From: Anabaena sp. PCC 7108
GTDB taxonomy: Bacteria > Cyanobacteriota > Cyanobacteriia > Cyanobacteriales > Nostocaceae
Assembly (NCBI RefSeq): GCF_000332135.1
Contig: NZ_KB235896.1
Span: 4,766,356 to 4,830,355 of the forward strand
Reading direction: 5' to 3'
DNA: 64,000 bases
The notes beneath the pieces were generated by a model. It made no database searches, was not told where the DNA came from, and was given only the letters and a program-made list of their open reading frames with translations. Numbering within the stretch: the stretch's first letter is position 1; the number at the start of each line of letters is the position of its first letter. Shown here in pieces: positions 34,205 through 44,357 of this stretch. The position numbers and the translations under genes are program-made.

Positions 34205-36160
34205 ATGATTTCTACTCAACAGATCATTCATTGCCCCAATCCAGACTGTAATCAACCGATTAATTCTATCGGAGATACGTTTTGTATTAGTTGCCAAACT
34301 CCCTTAGTTTACCGCTATCTTTGGGCGACTGGCACAGTAGCAGCAGAAATCTTACCACAGACATTGGTAGCAAATAGATATGAAGTGATTACACAGCAGA
34401 TTTGGCTAGATACTCAACCAGCCCTACCACCAGAAATACCGTCAGAATTGCCAAAAACAGTTATTCCTTACCTTAAATTATATCAACAGCAGTTACACAT
34501 CCCCCAACCATACGGATTTGTTAGTTCCTTAGATGCTGGTGACATCCTGTTGCTAGAAAATGCACCCATAGACAAGCAAGGAAATCTTTACCCAACTATG
34601 ACCGCAGCTTGGGAAGAAGCAAAAGCAGTTAGACAAGTTTACTGGCTATGGCAAATTCTTCAACTTTGGACACCATTATCAGAATTGGGAGTAGCCCAAA
34701 GTTTGTTAATACCAGATAACTTGCGTGTCGAAGGTTGGTGTGTAAAGTTGTTAGAACTTCACCCCACAACAGAAACTCTGAGTTTACAGGATTTGGGTCA
34801 GTCTTGGCAGCCTTGGGTAGAAGTAGCAAAAACAGAAATTGCTCAAAGTTTAGGAAATATAGTCCAGCAAATGTGCCGACAAGAGGCAGAATTCACAGCC
34901 ATAGCCACCCAAATCAATCAATTATTACTAATTTCCGCATCTGAGATGCCCTTAATGCTCACAGTCGCAGGGGTGACAGATTCAGGGCTAGTTATGAGTC
35001 ACAACGAGGATGCTTGTTACCCCAGTAACGCTGAAGACTTAAATAACTATTTATACCCACATTTGTCAATTGTTTGTGATGGCATTGGTGGACATGAAGG
35101 CGGCGAAGTTGCCAGTAAATTAGCAGTGCAGTCCCTCAAGTTGCAAATTCGCGCCTTGCTAAAAGATGTCTCCGAACAAACAGAATTTGTCCCCCCAGAC
35201 TTGTTGCAGCAGCAACTGGCCGCCAGCTTGCGGGTAGTGAATAACATGATTTGGTCACGCAATGACGAGCAAAACCGCCAAGGTAGAGAACGCATGGCAA
35301 CGACTTTAGTTATGTCCATACAACTACCACAAAAATTAGTCACTACCGCTGGCTGGGAGTCAGAAAACGCCCATGAACTTTACTTAGCTACGATAGGTGA
35401 TAGTCGTGCTTACTGGATAACTCCCAACTATTGCCAATTACTGACAACAGATGATGATATGGCGACAAGGGAAGTATGTTTCGGGCAGAGTTTGTATCGT
35501 CAAGCAATTCAAGCACCTAATGCCAATGCCCTCACCCAAGCATTAGGTACAAAAGAAGCCGAATTTCTCAACTTTTCCATCCAGCGCTTGATCTTGGAAG
35601 AAGACGGGATTTTATTGCTGTGTTCAGATGGTTTAAGTGATCATGACTGGGTAGAAAAATCTTGGCAAGATTACGCAATTCCACTGTTAACAGGTAAACT
35701 ATCAGTAGCAGATGCTGCCCAGAAATGGGTGAAGCTGGCAAATGAAAAAAATGGTCAAGATAATACATCTGTTGTTGTCACTCTTTGCCGAATCTCTCAA
35801 GCCTTTTTAGTGCCGATTAAACCTGCACCCTTGGTAATAGAACCTATTGAACCTATTGAACCAGCAATAACAGCACCAGAAGTGGAATCTTCAGAACTAG
35901 AAGCCCCCACAGTAGAACCATTAGCAGACAGTTCTCAAACCTTGCTGGATTTAGATTTGACAGAGGAACCTGTCGAAACTCCCGTTAAACGACCAAATCA
36001 GGGTAAGCTGGTGGTAATGCTGGTTGGGTTTTTAGCTTTGTTGCTAGGAAGTGCAAGTCTAGGTTTATTTGCTTGGTGGCAACTAAATCCCCAATCCTTT
36101 GGGCAAGCTTGTCGTCAACTTCCCCAAAAAGTACAGCAATTATGTCCAGAACCCAAATAA
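34205..36160 (+). CDS. PP2C-type serine/threonine phosphatase with zinc ribbon and C-terminal membrane helix
   Basis: A 651-residue protein. Residues 12-36 have four cysteines as in a zinc ribbon (CPNPDCNQ...FCISCQ). Residues about 55-215 resemble a degenerate kinase-like fold (YEVITQQIW, LLIPDNLRVE) and lack catalytic residues. The PP2C domain spans about 255-530: VAGVTDSGLVMSHNEDACYP, SIVCDGIGGHEGGEVAS, ATIGDSRAYWI, LCSDGLSDHDWVEKSW and KNGQDNTSVVVTL supply the metal-binding aspartates. An acidic, Pro/Glu-rich linker follows (540-605), then one hydrophobic helix (about 612-635). It probably dephosphorylates Hanks-type kinase targets. No kinase gene is adjacent. Related Nostoc phosphatases exist but I do not assign a gene name. 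Confidence 0.9.
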   Translation: MISTQQIIHCPNPDCNQPINSIGDTFCISCQTPLVYRYLWATGTVAAEILPQTLVANRYEVITQQIWLDTQPALPPEIPSELPKTVIPYLKLYQQQLHIPQPYGFVSSLDAGDILLLENAPIDKQGNLYPTMTAAWEEAKAVRQVYWLWQILQLWTPLSELGVAQSLLIPDNLRVEGWCVKLLELHPTTETLSLQDLGQSWQPWVEVAKTEIAQSLGNIVQQMCRQEAEFTAIATQINQLLLISASEMPLMLTVAGVTDSGLVMSHNEDACYPSNAEDLNNYLYPHLSIVCDGIGGHEGGEVASKLAVQSLKLQIRALLKDVSEQTEFVPPDLLQQQLAASLRVVNNMIWSRNDEQNRQGRERMATTLVMSIQLPQKLVTTAGWESENAHELYLATIGDSRAYWITPNYCQLLTTDDDMATREVCFGQSLYRQAIQAPNANALTQALGTKEAEFLNFSIQRLILEEDGILLLCSDGLSDHDWVEKSWQDYAIPLLTGKLSVADAAQKWVKLANEKNGQDNTSVVVTLCRISQAFLVPIKPAPLVIEPIEPIEPAITAPEVESSELEAPTVEPLADSSQTLLDLDLTEEPVETPVKRPNQGKLVVMLVGFLALLLGSASLGLFAWWQLNPQSFGQACRQLPQKVQQLCPEPK

Positions 36161-36346
36161 GGACGTATTTGACCAACGTCCACATATGGTAAAATTGTCA
36201 AAGCGTGAAAAATCAGTAATAGAGTCCGCTCGATGCTGAAAATGACCATCTAACTCTTGATAGGACTATCTTGAGGAACAGTTCATTAAAGCAATTTCAG
36301 TAACGGATGGTTGTGGAACAGCAAAAGTTAAATGTAAATTAATGTT

Positions 36347-36568
36347 ATGAAAGTTGGCGATCGCATTCGTGTTAAAGAGTCGGTAGTAGTTTATCATCAT
36401 CCTGAGCATCGCGGCCAGGCTTTTGACCTCAAAGGTACAGAAGGCGAAATTAACGCTATCGTTACTCAATGGAAAGATAGACCTGTGAGCGCTAACTTTC
36501 CCCTGTTAGTCCAGTTTAGTAAAAAATTTAAAGCTCATTTACGCGAAAATGAAATAGAAATCATCTAA
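36347..36568 (+). CDS. ftrV: ferredoxin-thioredoxin reductase variable subunit
   Basis: A 73-residue SH3-like barrel: MKVGDRIRVKESVVVYHHPE, then FDLKGTEGEINAIVTQWK, then FPLLVQFSKKFKAHLRENEI. This matches the variable chain of ferredoxin-thioredoxin reductase, which stabilises the catalytic iron-sulfur chain that passes electrons from ferredoxin to thioredoxin in the light. The catalytic subunit gene is not in the window. It converges with the minus-strand 73-residue gene. Confidence 0.92.
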   Translation: MKVGDRIRVKESVVVYHHPEHRGQAFDLKGTEGEINAIVTQWKDRPVSANFPLLVQFSKKFKAHLRENEIEII

Positions 36569-36576
36569 ATCATTCA

Positions 36577-36798
36577 TTAGCGGCGACGAAACCACTGCAT
36601 AATATTTAGTTCGCCGCGCATTTTTTCTAAGTCTCTGCGATTTTGGGCTGCGGTTGTATAATACCAATCACAATAACGTTTAAGTTCAGAACGGGTCTGA
36701 ACTTCGTGATAAAACTCTACAGATGTTTGATGAACTGCAAACATTTCCTGAGTTTCCGTGTGAGGTGATGGGACAATATGTGGTAGTTCTTTACTCAT
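36577..36798 (-). CDS. small conserved-looking cyanobacterial protein, unknown
   Basis: A 73-residue protein with a central charged helix (TSVEFYHEVQTRSELKRYCD, then WYYTTAAQNRRDLEKMRGEL). The composition and the end-to-end spacing with ftrV (9 bases, convergent) suggest a real gene, but I recognise no family. The C-terminal MQWFRRR is basic. No metal or membrane motif is seen. Confidence 0.55.
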   Translation of the reverse strand: MSKELPHIVPSPHTETQEMFAVHQTSVEFYHEVQTRSELKRYCDWYYTTAAQNRRDLEKMRGELNIMQWFRRR

Positions 36799-36846
36799 AG
36801 GTAATTGGTAATAACTATTCAGTTATTTAAGTTTGACACCAATCTT

Positions 36847-37638
36847 TCATAACCAACCTCGTAAGCTATAAACAAAATATCCAATATATTCTTTTAAAGC
36901 ACTGGTAAACTGGTTCAAGCTATCAGTATCAGGTAATAAATTCAGTATAGCGGCTTTGGGAGTGCTGACTAATTCTTGCAATTCACCTCGACTAACTAAA
37001 AAGTCAGTTGGTGCAGGGATAACATCAATACCTTGACGCTGAAATATTTTGAGCGATCGCGGCATATGCATGGCAGAAGTTATTAATAATACCTGTTTAA
37101 TACCACGATATTCGAGAATTTTCTTGACATTTACAGCATTTTGATAAGTGTTTAAAGAATCTGGTTCTTGAATAATTACTTGTGAAGGAATACCAATAGA
37201 TGTGAGAATAGTAGCCATATCTGCTGATTCTGGAGAACCACTACCACGCCAATCGATGCGGCCGCCACTTAAAATTATCATAGGTGCTTTTTTTTGCAGA
37301 TAGAGTTGAGCAGCATAAATAACGCGATCGCCCGATTCACTTAAATCCACAGTTGGACGAGGCCAAATACCTGATTTTGTCGCACCACCTAAAACCACAA
37401 TCGCCTCAGATGCTGGTACTTCCGCAGCAGGGATATTTTGCCATTCTAGCGATCGCACCAGATTTTTAGCCACCCAAGCATTACTACAAACCAATAATAA
37501 AATTAAAGATAGACTAATAGCCATTGCCGCAACTCGTGGACGTTTCCACAACGTTACCAAAGCCACTATTAAACTAAGACTAGCTAATCCCAGAGGATAA
37601 AAAAACAGAGGCAGTAATTTAGAAAGATATAGAAACAT
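36847..37638 (-). CDS. YdcF/ElyC family (DUF218) membrane protein
   Basis: A 263-residue protein with two N-terminal hydrophobic helices (LLPLFFYPLGLASLSLIVAL; AMAISLSLILLLVCSNAWV) and a DUF218 domain: AIVVLGGATKSG, MIILSGGRIDW, a conserved acidic region EPDSLNTYQNAV, and LITSAMHMPRSLKIFQRQ. Members (ElyC, SanA, YdcF) are linked to envelope maintenance, with unknown chemistry. The gene stands alone. The start ATG at 37638 is followed by a typical membrane leader. Confidence 0.85.
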   Translation of the reverse strand: MFLYLSKLLPLFFYPLGLASLSLIVALVTLWKRPRVAAMAISLSLILLLVCSNAWVAKNLVRSLEWQNIPAAEVPASEAIVVLGGATKSGIWPRPTVDLSESGDRVIYAAQLYLQKKAPMIILSGGRIDWRGSGSPESADMATILTSIGIPSQVIIQEPDSLNTYQNAVNVKKILEYRGIKQVLLITSAMHMPRSLKIFQRQGIDVIPAPTDFLVSRGELQELVSTPKAAILNLLPDTDSLNQFTSALKEYIGYFVYSLRGWL

Positions 37639-37857
37639 AAACCTAGTCCAAGTTGAGAACTGTAGTTTTTTAAAAGGGAACAGGGAACAGGGAAGAGTAT
37701 AGAATTTGAGAATAAAACCCGATTAAAAAAACTATGGGTTTCAAAATAGACGCGGTTTAATTAGGTAAGCAACAGGGAAAAAATCAAGTCAGAAGTCCAA
37801 ATTAAATACAACTAAAAATCACAGATGCTGACTCCTGACTCCTGCATTCGATCACCG

Positions 37858-38361
37858 CTACCATAGTCTAAAATTGGAACTTCCAGAAGCGCGACGATAA
37901 CGGCGGACAGGTTTTCTCTTTTGTTGTTTAGTACTCCTCTCATTGGGTATGTCTTCTTGTTCGTCGTCGTCGTCTTCTACCGGCTCAATTCTAGCTTCTT
38001 CTTTACTTCTCCACCAAGCAATAATCCAGCCTCCACCGACAGCAGAAAATCCCCCAAATAAGATACTTATCGGTGCAGAATAACCCAAAAATACAAAGAA
38101 GAACATGAAAAATAACCAATATTTCAGTGCAGCATCAATGCCATCATTAGAGGCTACATTCGGTATAGGGGGGTTATTTTCGTTGACTGTAGTGAACCAT
38201 CCTAAAGTACAACCACCCATAATCCCTATAAAGAGACTCAGAATCAGAGAAGCTCCTGTGAAACTGGCAATTATGGTTAAAATGAACCCAAAGACTAATT
38301 GAGAAAAGAAGTTTGGCGAAGAAGAAAAAAGATCGCCTAAAAGATTATTTTTAGGAGCCAT
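37858..38361 (-). CDS. membrane protein of unknown function
   Basis: A 167-residue protein from the ATG at 38361. The frame extends upstream to an ATG at 38442, but those 27 codons are a translation of a common intergenic repeat (aaaatctaaaatccaaaatc), so the later start MAPKNNLLGDLFSSSPNFFS is preferred. Four hydrophobic segments are visible (LVFGFILTIIASFTGASLIL; LFIGIMGGCTLGWF; YWLFFMFFFVFLGYSAPISI; LFGGFSAVGGGWIIAWW), followed by a charged tail with an acidic run (EPVEDDDDEQED) and an arginine-rich end. I recognise no family. Confidence 0.6.
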   Translation of the reverse strand: MAPKNNLLGDLFSSSPNFFSQLVFGFILTIIASFTGASLILSLFIGIMGGCTLGWFTTVNENNPPIPNVASNDGIDAALKYWLFFMFFFVFLGYSAPISILFGGFSAVGGGWIIAWWRSKEEARIEPVEDDDDEQEDIPNERSTKQQKRKPVRRYRRASGSSNFRLW

Positions 38362-38445
38362 ATACCAATTGTGGATTTTGGATTTTAGATTTTGAATTGG
38401 GAAAATCCTTAAATAAAGTAACTTATCCCAATTTAGTTGCAAAAA

Positions 38446-39990
38446 CTATTCAGAAATTAATGCTTGTAATTGTGTCTCTAATGGTTGAGTAGTATCCAAA
38501 ATTTGGAGATATGCTTGCTCTGTGTCTGTAAAAGGTTCAGCTTGGTTAAGTTGAGAAACCAACAAATCAGCAGTAGCATCAGCAATATCACCAGCACGAT
38601 TAACAAGACGCTCTTGTAACACTTCTAAAGGTGCTGTACATTGGATAATTTTGAGAGGTAATTGATGTTGTTGTGCTTGAGATATGGCATCTTGGCGTAA
38701 ATGCTGACGGTCATATTTAGCATCTAAAATCACCCTCCAACCTTGATTAGCTAGGATAATTCCTAGTGTCAACAACTTACCATAAGTCTTCTGTGTCATC
38801 TCAGGTGTATATATCTGATCACCACCACGTTCTAATAGAGGAATTCCCGCTAAATGCTTACGCACAGCATCTGAGCGCAAATGAACTGCCCCCAATTTCC
38901 GTGCCAAATATCTAGCTGTGGTACTTTTACCAGAACCTGACAAACCAGACATCAAAATCAGTTGTCCTTGTTTAGGTTTAGTATATTCCCAAGCTTGGTG
39001 ATAATATGCAGATGCTGTTTTTGCAGCTTCATCCTTCACAGTCGCAGGTACAGTTGGATCATCTAACAAAAACGAAGTCACCTTAGCCCTGACATAAGCT
39101 TGACGACTCAAATACAAAGGTAACACCTGCAAACCTTCCCAATCTCCAGTTTGCTCTACATAAGCATTTAAGAAAGCATTTCCTAAATCTTGACGGCCTC
39201 GCGCTTCAATATCCATCACCGTAAACGCCACATCATACATAACATCAACAAAGCGGAACGGCTCATTAAACTCAATGCAGTCAAATAATAGTATTTTGTC
39301 ATTCCACAGAGCAATATTTCTGAGGTGTAAATCTCCGTGACATTCACGAATGTAGTTATTGGCAATTCTGCTGGTAAATAATTCTGGATATTGAGCAAAA
39401 AACTTATCTGTATATTCTTTTGTTTGCTCAAACTGTTCTTGTGTTTGAGGTTTACCAATATATTTTTCAGTTTGCCCGTAATTTTCATCAATCGCTAACC
39501 GCACTTTTGGCACTTCTCCAAAGCTGCGAATATAATCATTACTCTCAGCTTGGGCATGGTATGCAGCTACCACTCGTCCCAAATTTTCTAAGTTACTCTC
39601 ATTTAACTTACCCTCAGCAAAAAGTTCACTAAATAGAGACTCTTGAGGAAACTGACGCATTTTTAGTGTATAGTCTACAGTTTCTCCTATTCCATCTAAA
39701 TGATATTGTTCTCCTACTAAAGTTACAGGTAAAACTTCTAAGTACAATTCACCTGCTCCCCGCTGATTTAAACGGAACTCTTCCTGACAAAAATGTTGGC
39801 GTTTTTCTAAAGTAGAGAAGTCTAAAAAGCCAAAATTTACAGGTTTTTTGAGTTTATAAACATAATCTCCAGTTAGCAATACGTAAGAAACATGAGTTTG
39901 AATGAGTTGAATTGGTTCTGTTACTGCATGAGGATAAAATCCGGGCTGTAACATTTGTTCAATGAGGGGAGAAAGATTTGTTTCTGTCAT
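38446..39990 (-). CDS. aminoglycoside phosphotransferase-like / P-loop kinase fusion
   Basis: A 514-residue two-domain protein. The first half resembles an APH-type phosphotransferase: RECHGDLHLRNIAL (about 220) holds the catalytic HGDxHxxN, and LLFDCIEFNEPFRFVDVMYD holds the metal-binding aspartate. The second half is a zeta-toxin- or gluconate-kinase-like P-loop kinase: MSGLSGSGKSTTARYLARKLG (about 344) with LRSDAVRKHLAGI after it. Such fusions are widespread, and their substrates are not settled. The start ATG is preceded by an AT-rich stretch with no clear ribosome binding site. The terminator of rplY lies just upstream. Confidence 0.85.
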   Translation of the reverse strand: MTETNLSPLIEQMLQPGFYPHAVTEPIQLIQTHVSYVLLTGDYVYKLKKPVNFGFLDFSTLEKRQHFCQEEFRLNQRGAGELYLEVLPVTLVGEQYHLDGIGETVDYTLKMRQFPQESLFSELFAEGKLNESNLENLGRVVAAYHAQAESNDYIRSFGEVPKVRLAIDENYGQTEKYIGKPQTQEQFEQTKEYTDKFFAQYPELFTSRIANNYIRECHGDLHLRNIALWNDKILLFDCIEFNEPFRFVDVMYDVAFTVMDIEARGRQDLGNAFLNAYVEQTGDWEGLQVLPLYLSRQAYVRAKVTSFLLDDPTVPATVKDEAAKTASAYYHQAWEYTKPKQGQLILMSGLSGSGKSTTARYLARKLGAVHLRSDAVRKHLAGIPLLERGGDQIYTPEMTQKTYGKLLTLGIILANQGWRVILDAKYDRQHLRQDAISQAQQHQLPLKIIQCTAPLEVLQERLVNRAGDIADATADLLVSQLNQAEPFTDTEQAYLQILDTTQPLETQLQALISE

Positions 39991-40052
39991 GGGTAATTGA
40001 TAATTAGTAATGGGGCAAATTCCGAAATATTACCTGCTATGGGTAATTTAGC

Positions 40053-40080
40053 AACAAAAAAACCAGGGTTAACCCTGGTT
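40053..40080 (-). terminator. rho-independent terminator of rplY
   Basis: On the minus strand AACCAGGG, TTAA and CCCTGGTT form a perfect 8-bp stem, followed by TTTTTTGTTGC. It lies just beyond the rplY stop. Confidence 0.9.
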
Positions 40081-40104
40081 CTATCAGTAATTATTACCTG
40101 AATT

Positions 40105-40404
40105 TTAGTCCTTATTACCAGCAAAAAAACTGAGGTGGTAGGTTGTACCCTTTGCTGGGTGAATTTGAACTTCACGAAGCACGGTTTTACCACTCCACTC
40201 AAGTTCAGGAATATCAAGTTGAATTTCTGTTTTGTTAGGAATAGCTTGCTTGAGAAGGCGTTCAACGACTTTAGCATTAACTACTAGAGAAATTGATTCA
40301 GTACCTTTGTGACCGTATAAATTTGCAGGTATTAAACCTGAACGGCGCAAAGCGTTTGGTTTGCTACCTTCTGGACGTTTTTGAGATTCGACTGTAATTG
40401 CCAT
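40105..40404 (-). CDS. rplY: 50S ribosomal protein bL25
   Basis: A 99-residue protein: [20 protein letters not shown], then [14 protein letters not shown] and [13 protein letters not shown], the short single-domain form of bL25 that binds 5S rRNA (no C-terminal CTC domain). It lies 50 bases downstream of purA on the same strand and is ended by its own terminator. Confidence 0.95.
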   Translation of the reverse strand: MAITVESQKRPEGSKPNALRRSGLIPANLYGHKGTESISLVVNAKVVERLLKQAIPNKTEIQLDIPELEWSGKTVLREVQIHPAKGTTYHLSFFAGNKD

Positions 40405-40454
40405 AGTAGTTTTGAGTTGTGAGTTAGCAGTTGACTAATGACCGAGAACTGGTG

Positions 40455-41807
<1,353 letters not shown>

Positions 41808-41933
41808 TTAAAGGGTAAAGTTTCCACAAATTACAATTAATAACAGATTTATTGCTTCTTGTCAAGAAATTTGTAACTGAATAATCGATAATAATTACAA
41901 ATTATCAAAAATTATCAAAATGACGCGCAAAAA

Positions 41934-44357
41934 ATGCCTCTAAATTTATCCCGAACTCTTAACCGTCTTGGTGTTGACTACCAAAATCCTCGCTGGTGGT
42001 CTGATGTATTAATTATTGGCATTAGTTACCACATAGTTTCTTGGTTAGTGCTAAAAAAAATGCCTATTTCTCAATACGGTACTCCCGTTTGGCCGGGTAC
42101 AGGATTTGCGATTGGATTTTTGCTATTGTGGGGGCGATCGCGTTGGTTCGGTATATTTTTAGGAGCAACATCTGGCAATTATATTGTTATGGAACCTCTG
42201 GTTCTGGCTGTCGTGGGCGGTCTTGGGACTACTTTTGGCTCGCTGATCTCAGTAACGCTTATTCTCAGATTAACAGGTACAAATTATTTTTTAAACCAAG
42301 TTAATCATGTTGTCATTTTCTCTTTTTGTAGTTTGTTTACGGGAACTGTTTTACAATGCCTAGTAGGTGTAATGACAGTTTGTTTAGGTGGTTATGAACT
42401 CTGGAGTAAGTATTTAGAAGTTTTCTGGGGTCGGTGGATTGGTGATTCGATAGGAATTTTAGTATTTGCTCCACTAATCTTAACTTGGTCTAGAAAAATT
42501 AAGGATTTTCAAGTTAAATATTGGCTAGATAGAGAACTATTAATTACGATTTTCAGTTTAATTATTCTCAGCTACTTTACTTTTATTAAATCCCAACCTA
42601 TCGAATATTTACTTTTACCACCTTTGCTTTGGTCGGCTTTTCGCTTGGGTGGGAAAATAACTACATTGTTAACCACAATTGTGGCTATGGTAGCTGCCAT
42701 TGCCACTAGTTATAAAATGGGTATTTTTTATGAAGTATCCTTAAAAAGTAATTCTATTTTATTATTACAGTTATTTATCGGTGTAATTGCTGTAACTGTG
42801 ATGACTATGTTAGCTATTGTTGAGGAAAATCACCAGGCTAAACTCAATTTAGAAATAGCTAATACAGAATTAGAACAACGGGTTTTTGACCGCACCAGAG
42901 ATTTACAAGAAAGTGAAGTTAAGGCTAAGGAATTAGCAAGTAAAGCTGAAGCTGCCAACCAAGCTAAGAGTGCATTTATTGCCAATATGAGTCATGAATT
43001 ACGCTCTCCGTTAAATGCAGTTATTGGATTTTCGCAACTGATGTTACGGGCTAATAATCTCCCCCCAGACCAGTATGAAAATGCTGGCATTATTTATCGT
43101 AGTGGTGATTATTTACTAACTCTAATTAATCATATTCTTGATTTATCGAAAATAGAAGCTGGTAAAACAACTCTCAATCTCAACGACTTTGACCTCTATC
43201 GCTTGCTGGATGATTTAGAAGATATGTTACATTTGCGGGCTAATGATGCCGGCTTAGAACTGATATTCAAGCGTAGTTCAACTGTCCCCCGTTTTATCTG
43301 CACCGATGAAGTAAAACTACGTCAGGTTTTAATTAATTTACTGAGTAATGCCCTCAAATTTACCCCTACTGGAGGATCAATTGTTCTGAATGTGGAAAAA
43401 GGCAATGAAGAAACAGAGGATGTTTTTCACCTCAACTTCTGTCTTCGTGATACTGGTGTGGGTATTGCACCTGCGGAACTGCCAAAATTATTTGATGCTT
43501 TTATTCAAGCCCAAGCTGGAAGAGAAATGCAGGAAGGAACTGGTTTAGGTTTAGCAATTAGTCGGAAATTTGTGCTGTTGATGGAAGGGGATATTAACGT
43601 TGAAAGTGAATTAGGAAAAGGAACAACTTTCCAATTCTATATTCAGACAAAATTGGGTCAAGAAACAAACAGCAATAGTACAGAAGGGCGGCAGCGTGTG
43701 TTATCACTTGCTCCTGGTCAGCCTACTTACAAAATTCTCACAGTGGATGATAAACCTATTAATAGACAGCTTTTATTTAAACTTCTCAGTCCTTTGGGAT
43801 TTGAGATCAAAGAAGCTTGTAATGGACAAGAAGCAATAACTATTTGGGATGAATGGGAACCCCATTTGATTTGGATGGATATGCGGATGCCTGTCATGGA
43901 TGGTTATGAAGCGACAAAATATATCAAATCCACAACCAAAGGCAATGCTACAGCGGTGATAGCTTTAACTGCTAGTGTTTTAGAAGAAGAAAAAGCCATA
44001 GTTCTTTCTGCTGGTTGTGATGACTTTCTACGGAAACCTTTTGCCGAACACACAATTTTTGATGCACTCGCTAAACATCTTGGTGTCAAGTATATATTTG
44101 CTGAAAATCATTCTGAAAAGTCAGAACCTATAGAAGAAAAATCTTTAACATCTGATAGTCTAAGTTTTATGGATCAAGAATGGATTAATCAATTTTATGA
44201 AGCAGCTTTAGAAGCCAATACAAATTTGGTTATGGAATTAGTGAAAGAAATTCCCAAAACAGAAAGTTTTTTAATTCTATCTTTAACAAAACTTGCCCGA
44301 CAATTTGAATTTGAGAAATTAGTTTATTTAGCTGAACCTTTGATAAATAATGAATAG
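41934..44357 (+). CDS. hybrid sensor histidine kinase, MASE1 type
   Basis: An 807-residue protein. Residues 1-300 are a MASE1 membrane sensor with several helices (PVWPGTGFAIGFLLLWGRSR is its signature). After a short coiled coil comes HisKA with H at about 353 in NMSHELRSPLNAVIGFSQL, HATPase_c with LSNALKFTPTGG and GTGLGLAIS, a REC domain with the phospho-acceptor aspartate at about 648 (LIWMDMRMPVMDGYEATK), and a C-terminal helical tail (about 740-807) typical of cyanobacterial hybrid kinases. Its stop overlaps the start of the next gene by eight bases, so translation is coupled. The 3' third is nearly identical at DNA level to the next gene. Confidence 0.92.
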   Translation: MPLNLSRTLNRLGVDYQNPRWWSDVLIIGISYHIVSWLVLKKMPISQYGTPVWPGTGFAIGFLLLWGRSRWFGIFLGATSGNYIVMEPLVLAVVGGLGTTFGSLISVTLILRLTGTNYFLNQVNHVVIFSFCSLFTGTVLQCLVGVMTVCLGGYELWSKYLEVFWGRWIGDSIGILVFAPLILTWSRKIKDFQVKYWLDRELLITIFSLIILSYFTFIKSQPIEYLLLPPLLWSAFRLGGKITTLLTTIVAMVAAIATSYKMGIFYEVSLKSNSILLLQLFIGVIAVTVMTMLAIVEENHQAKLNLEIANTELEQRVFDRTRDLQESEVKAKELASKAEAANQAKSAFIANMSHELRSPLNAVIGFSQLMLRANNLPPDQYENAGIIYRSGDYLLTLINHILDLSKIEAGKTTLNLNDFDLYRLLDDLEDMLHLRANDAGLELIFKRSSTVPRFICTDEVKLRQVLINLLSNALKFTPTGGSIVLNVEKGNEETEDVFHLNFCLRDTGVGIAPAELPKLFDAFIQAQAGREMQEGTGLGLAISRKFVLLMEGDINVESELGKGTTFQFYIQTKLGQETNSNSTEGRQRVLSLAPGQPTYKILTVDDKPINRQLLFKLLSPLGFEIKEACNGQEAITIWDEWEPHLIWMDMRMPVMDGYEATKYIKSTTKGNATAVIALTASVLEEEKAIVLSAGCDDFLRKPFAEHTIFDALAKHLGVKYIFAENHSEKSEPIEEKSLTSDSLSFMDQEWINQFYEAALEANTNLVMELVKEIPKTESFLILSLTKLARQFEFEKLVYLAEPLINNE

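Noticed and set aside
36161-36346. Possible regulatory RNA upstream of ftrV
   Set aside because: Only an AT-rich leader with no stable hairpin or conserved motif that I can identify.
39987-40277. 96-codon minus-strand frame next to rplY
   Set aside because: It overlaps rplY in another frame and reads through the rplY terminator.
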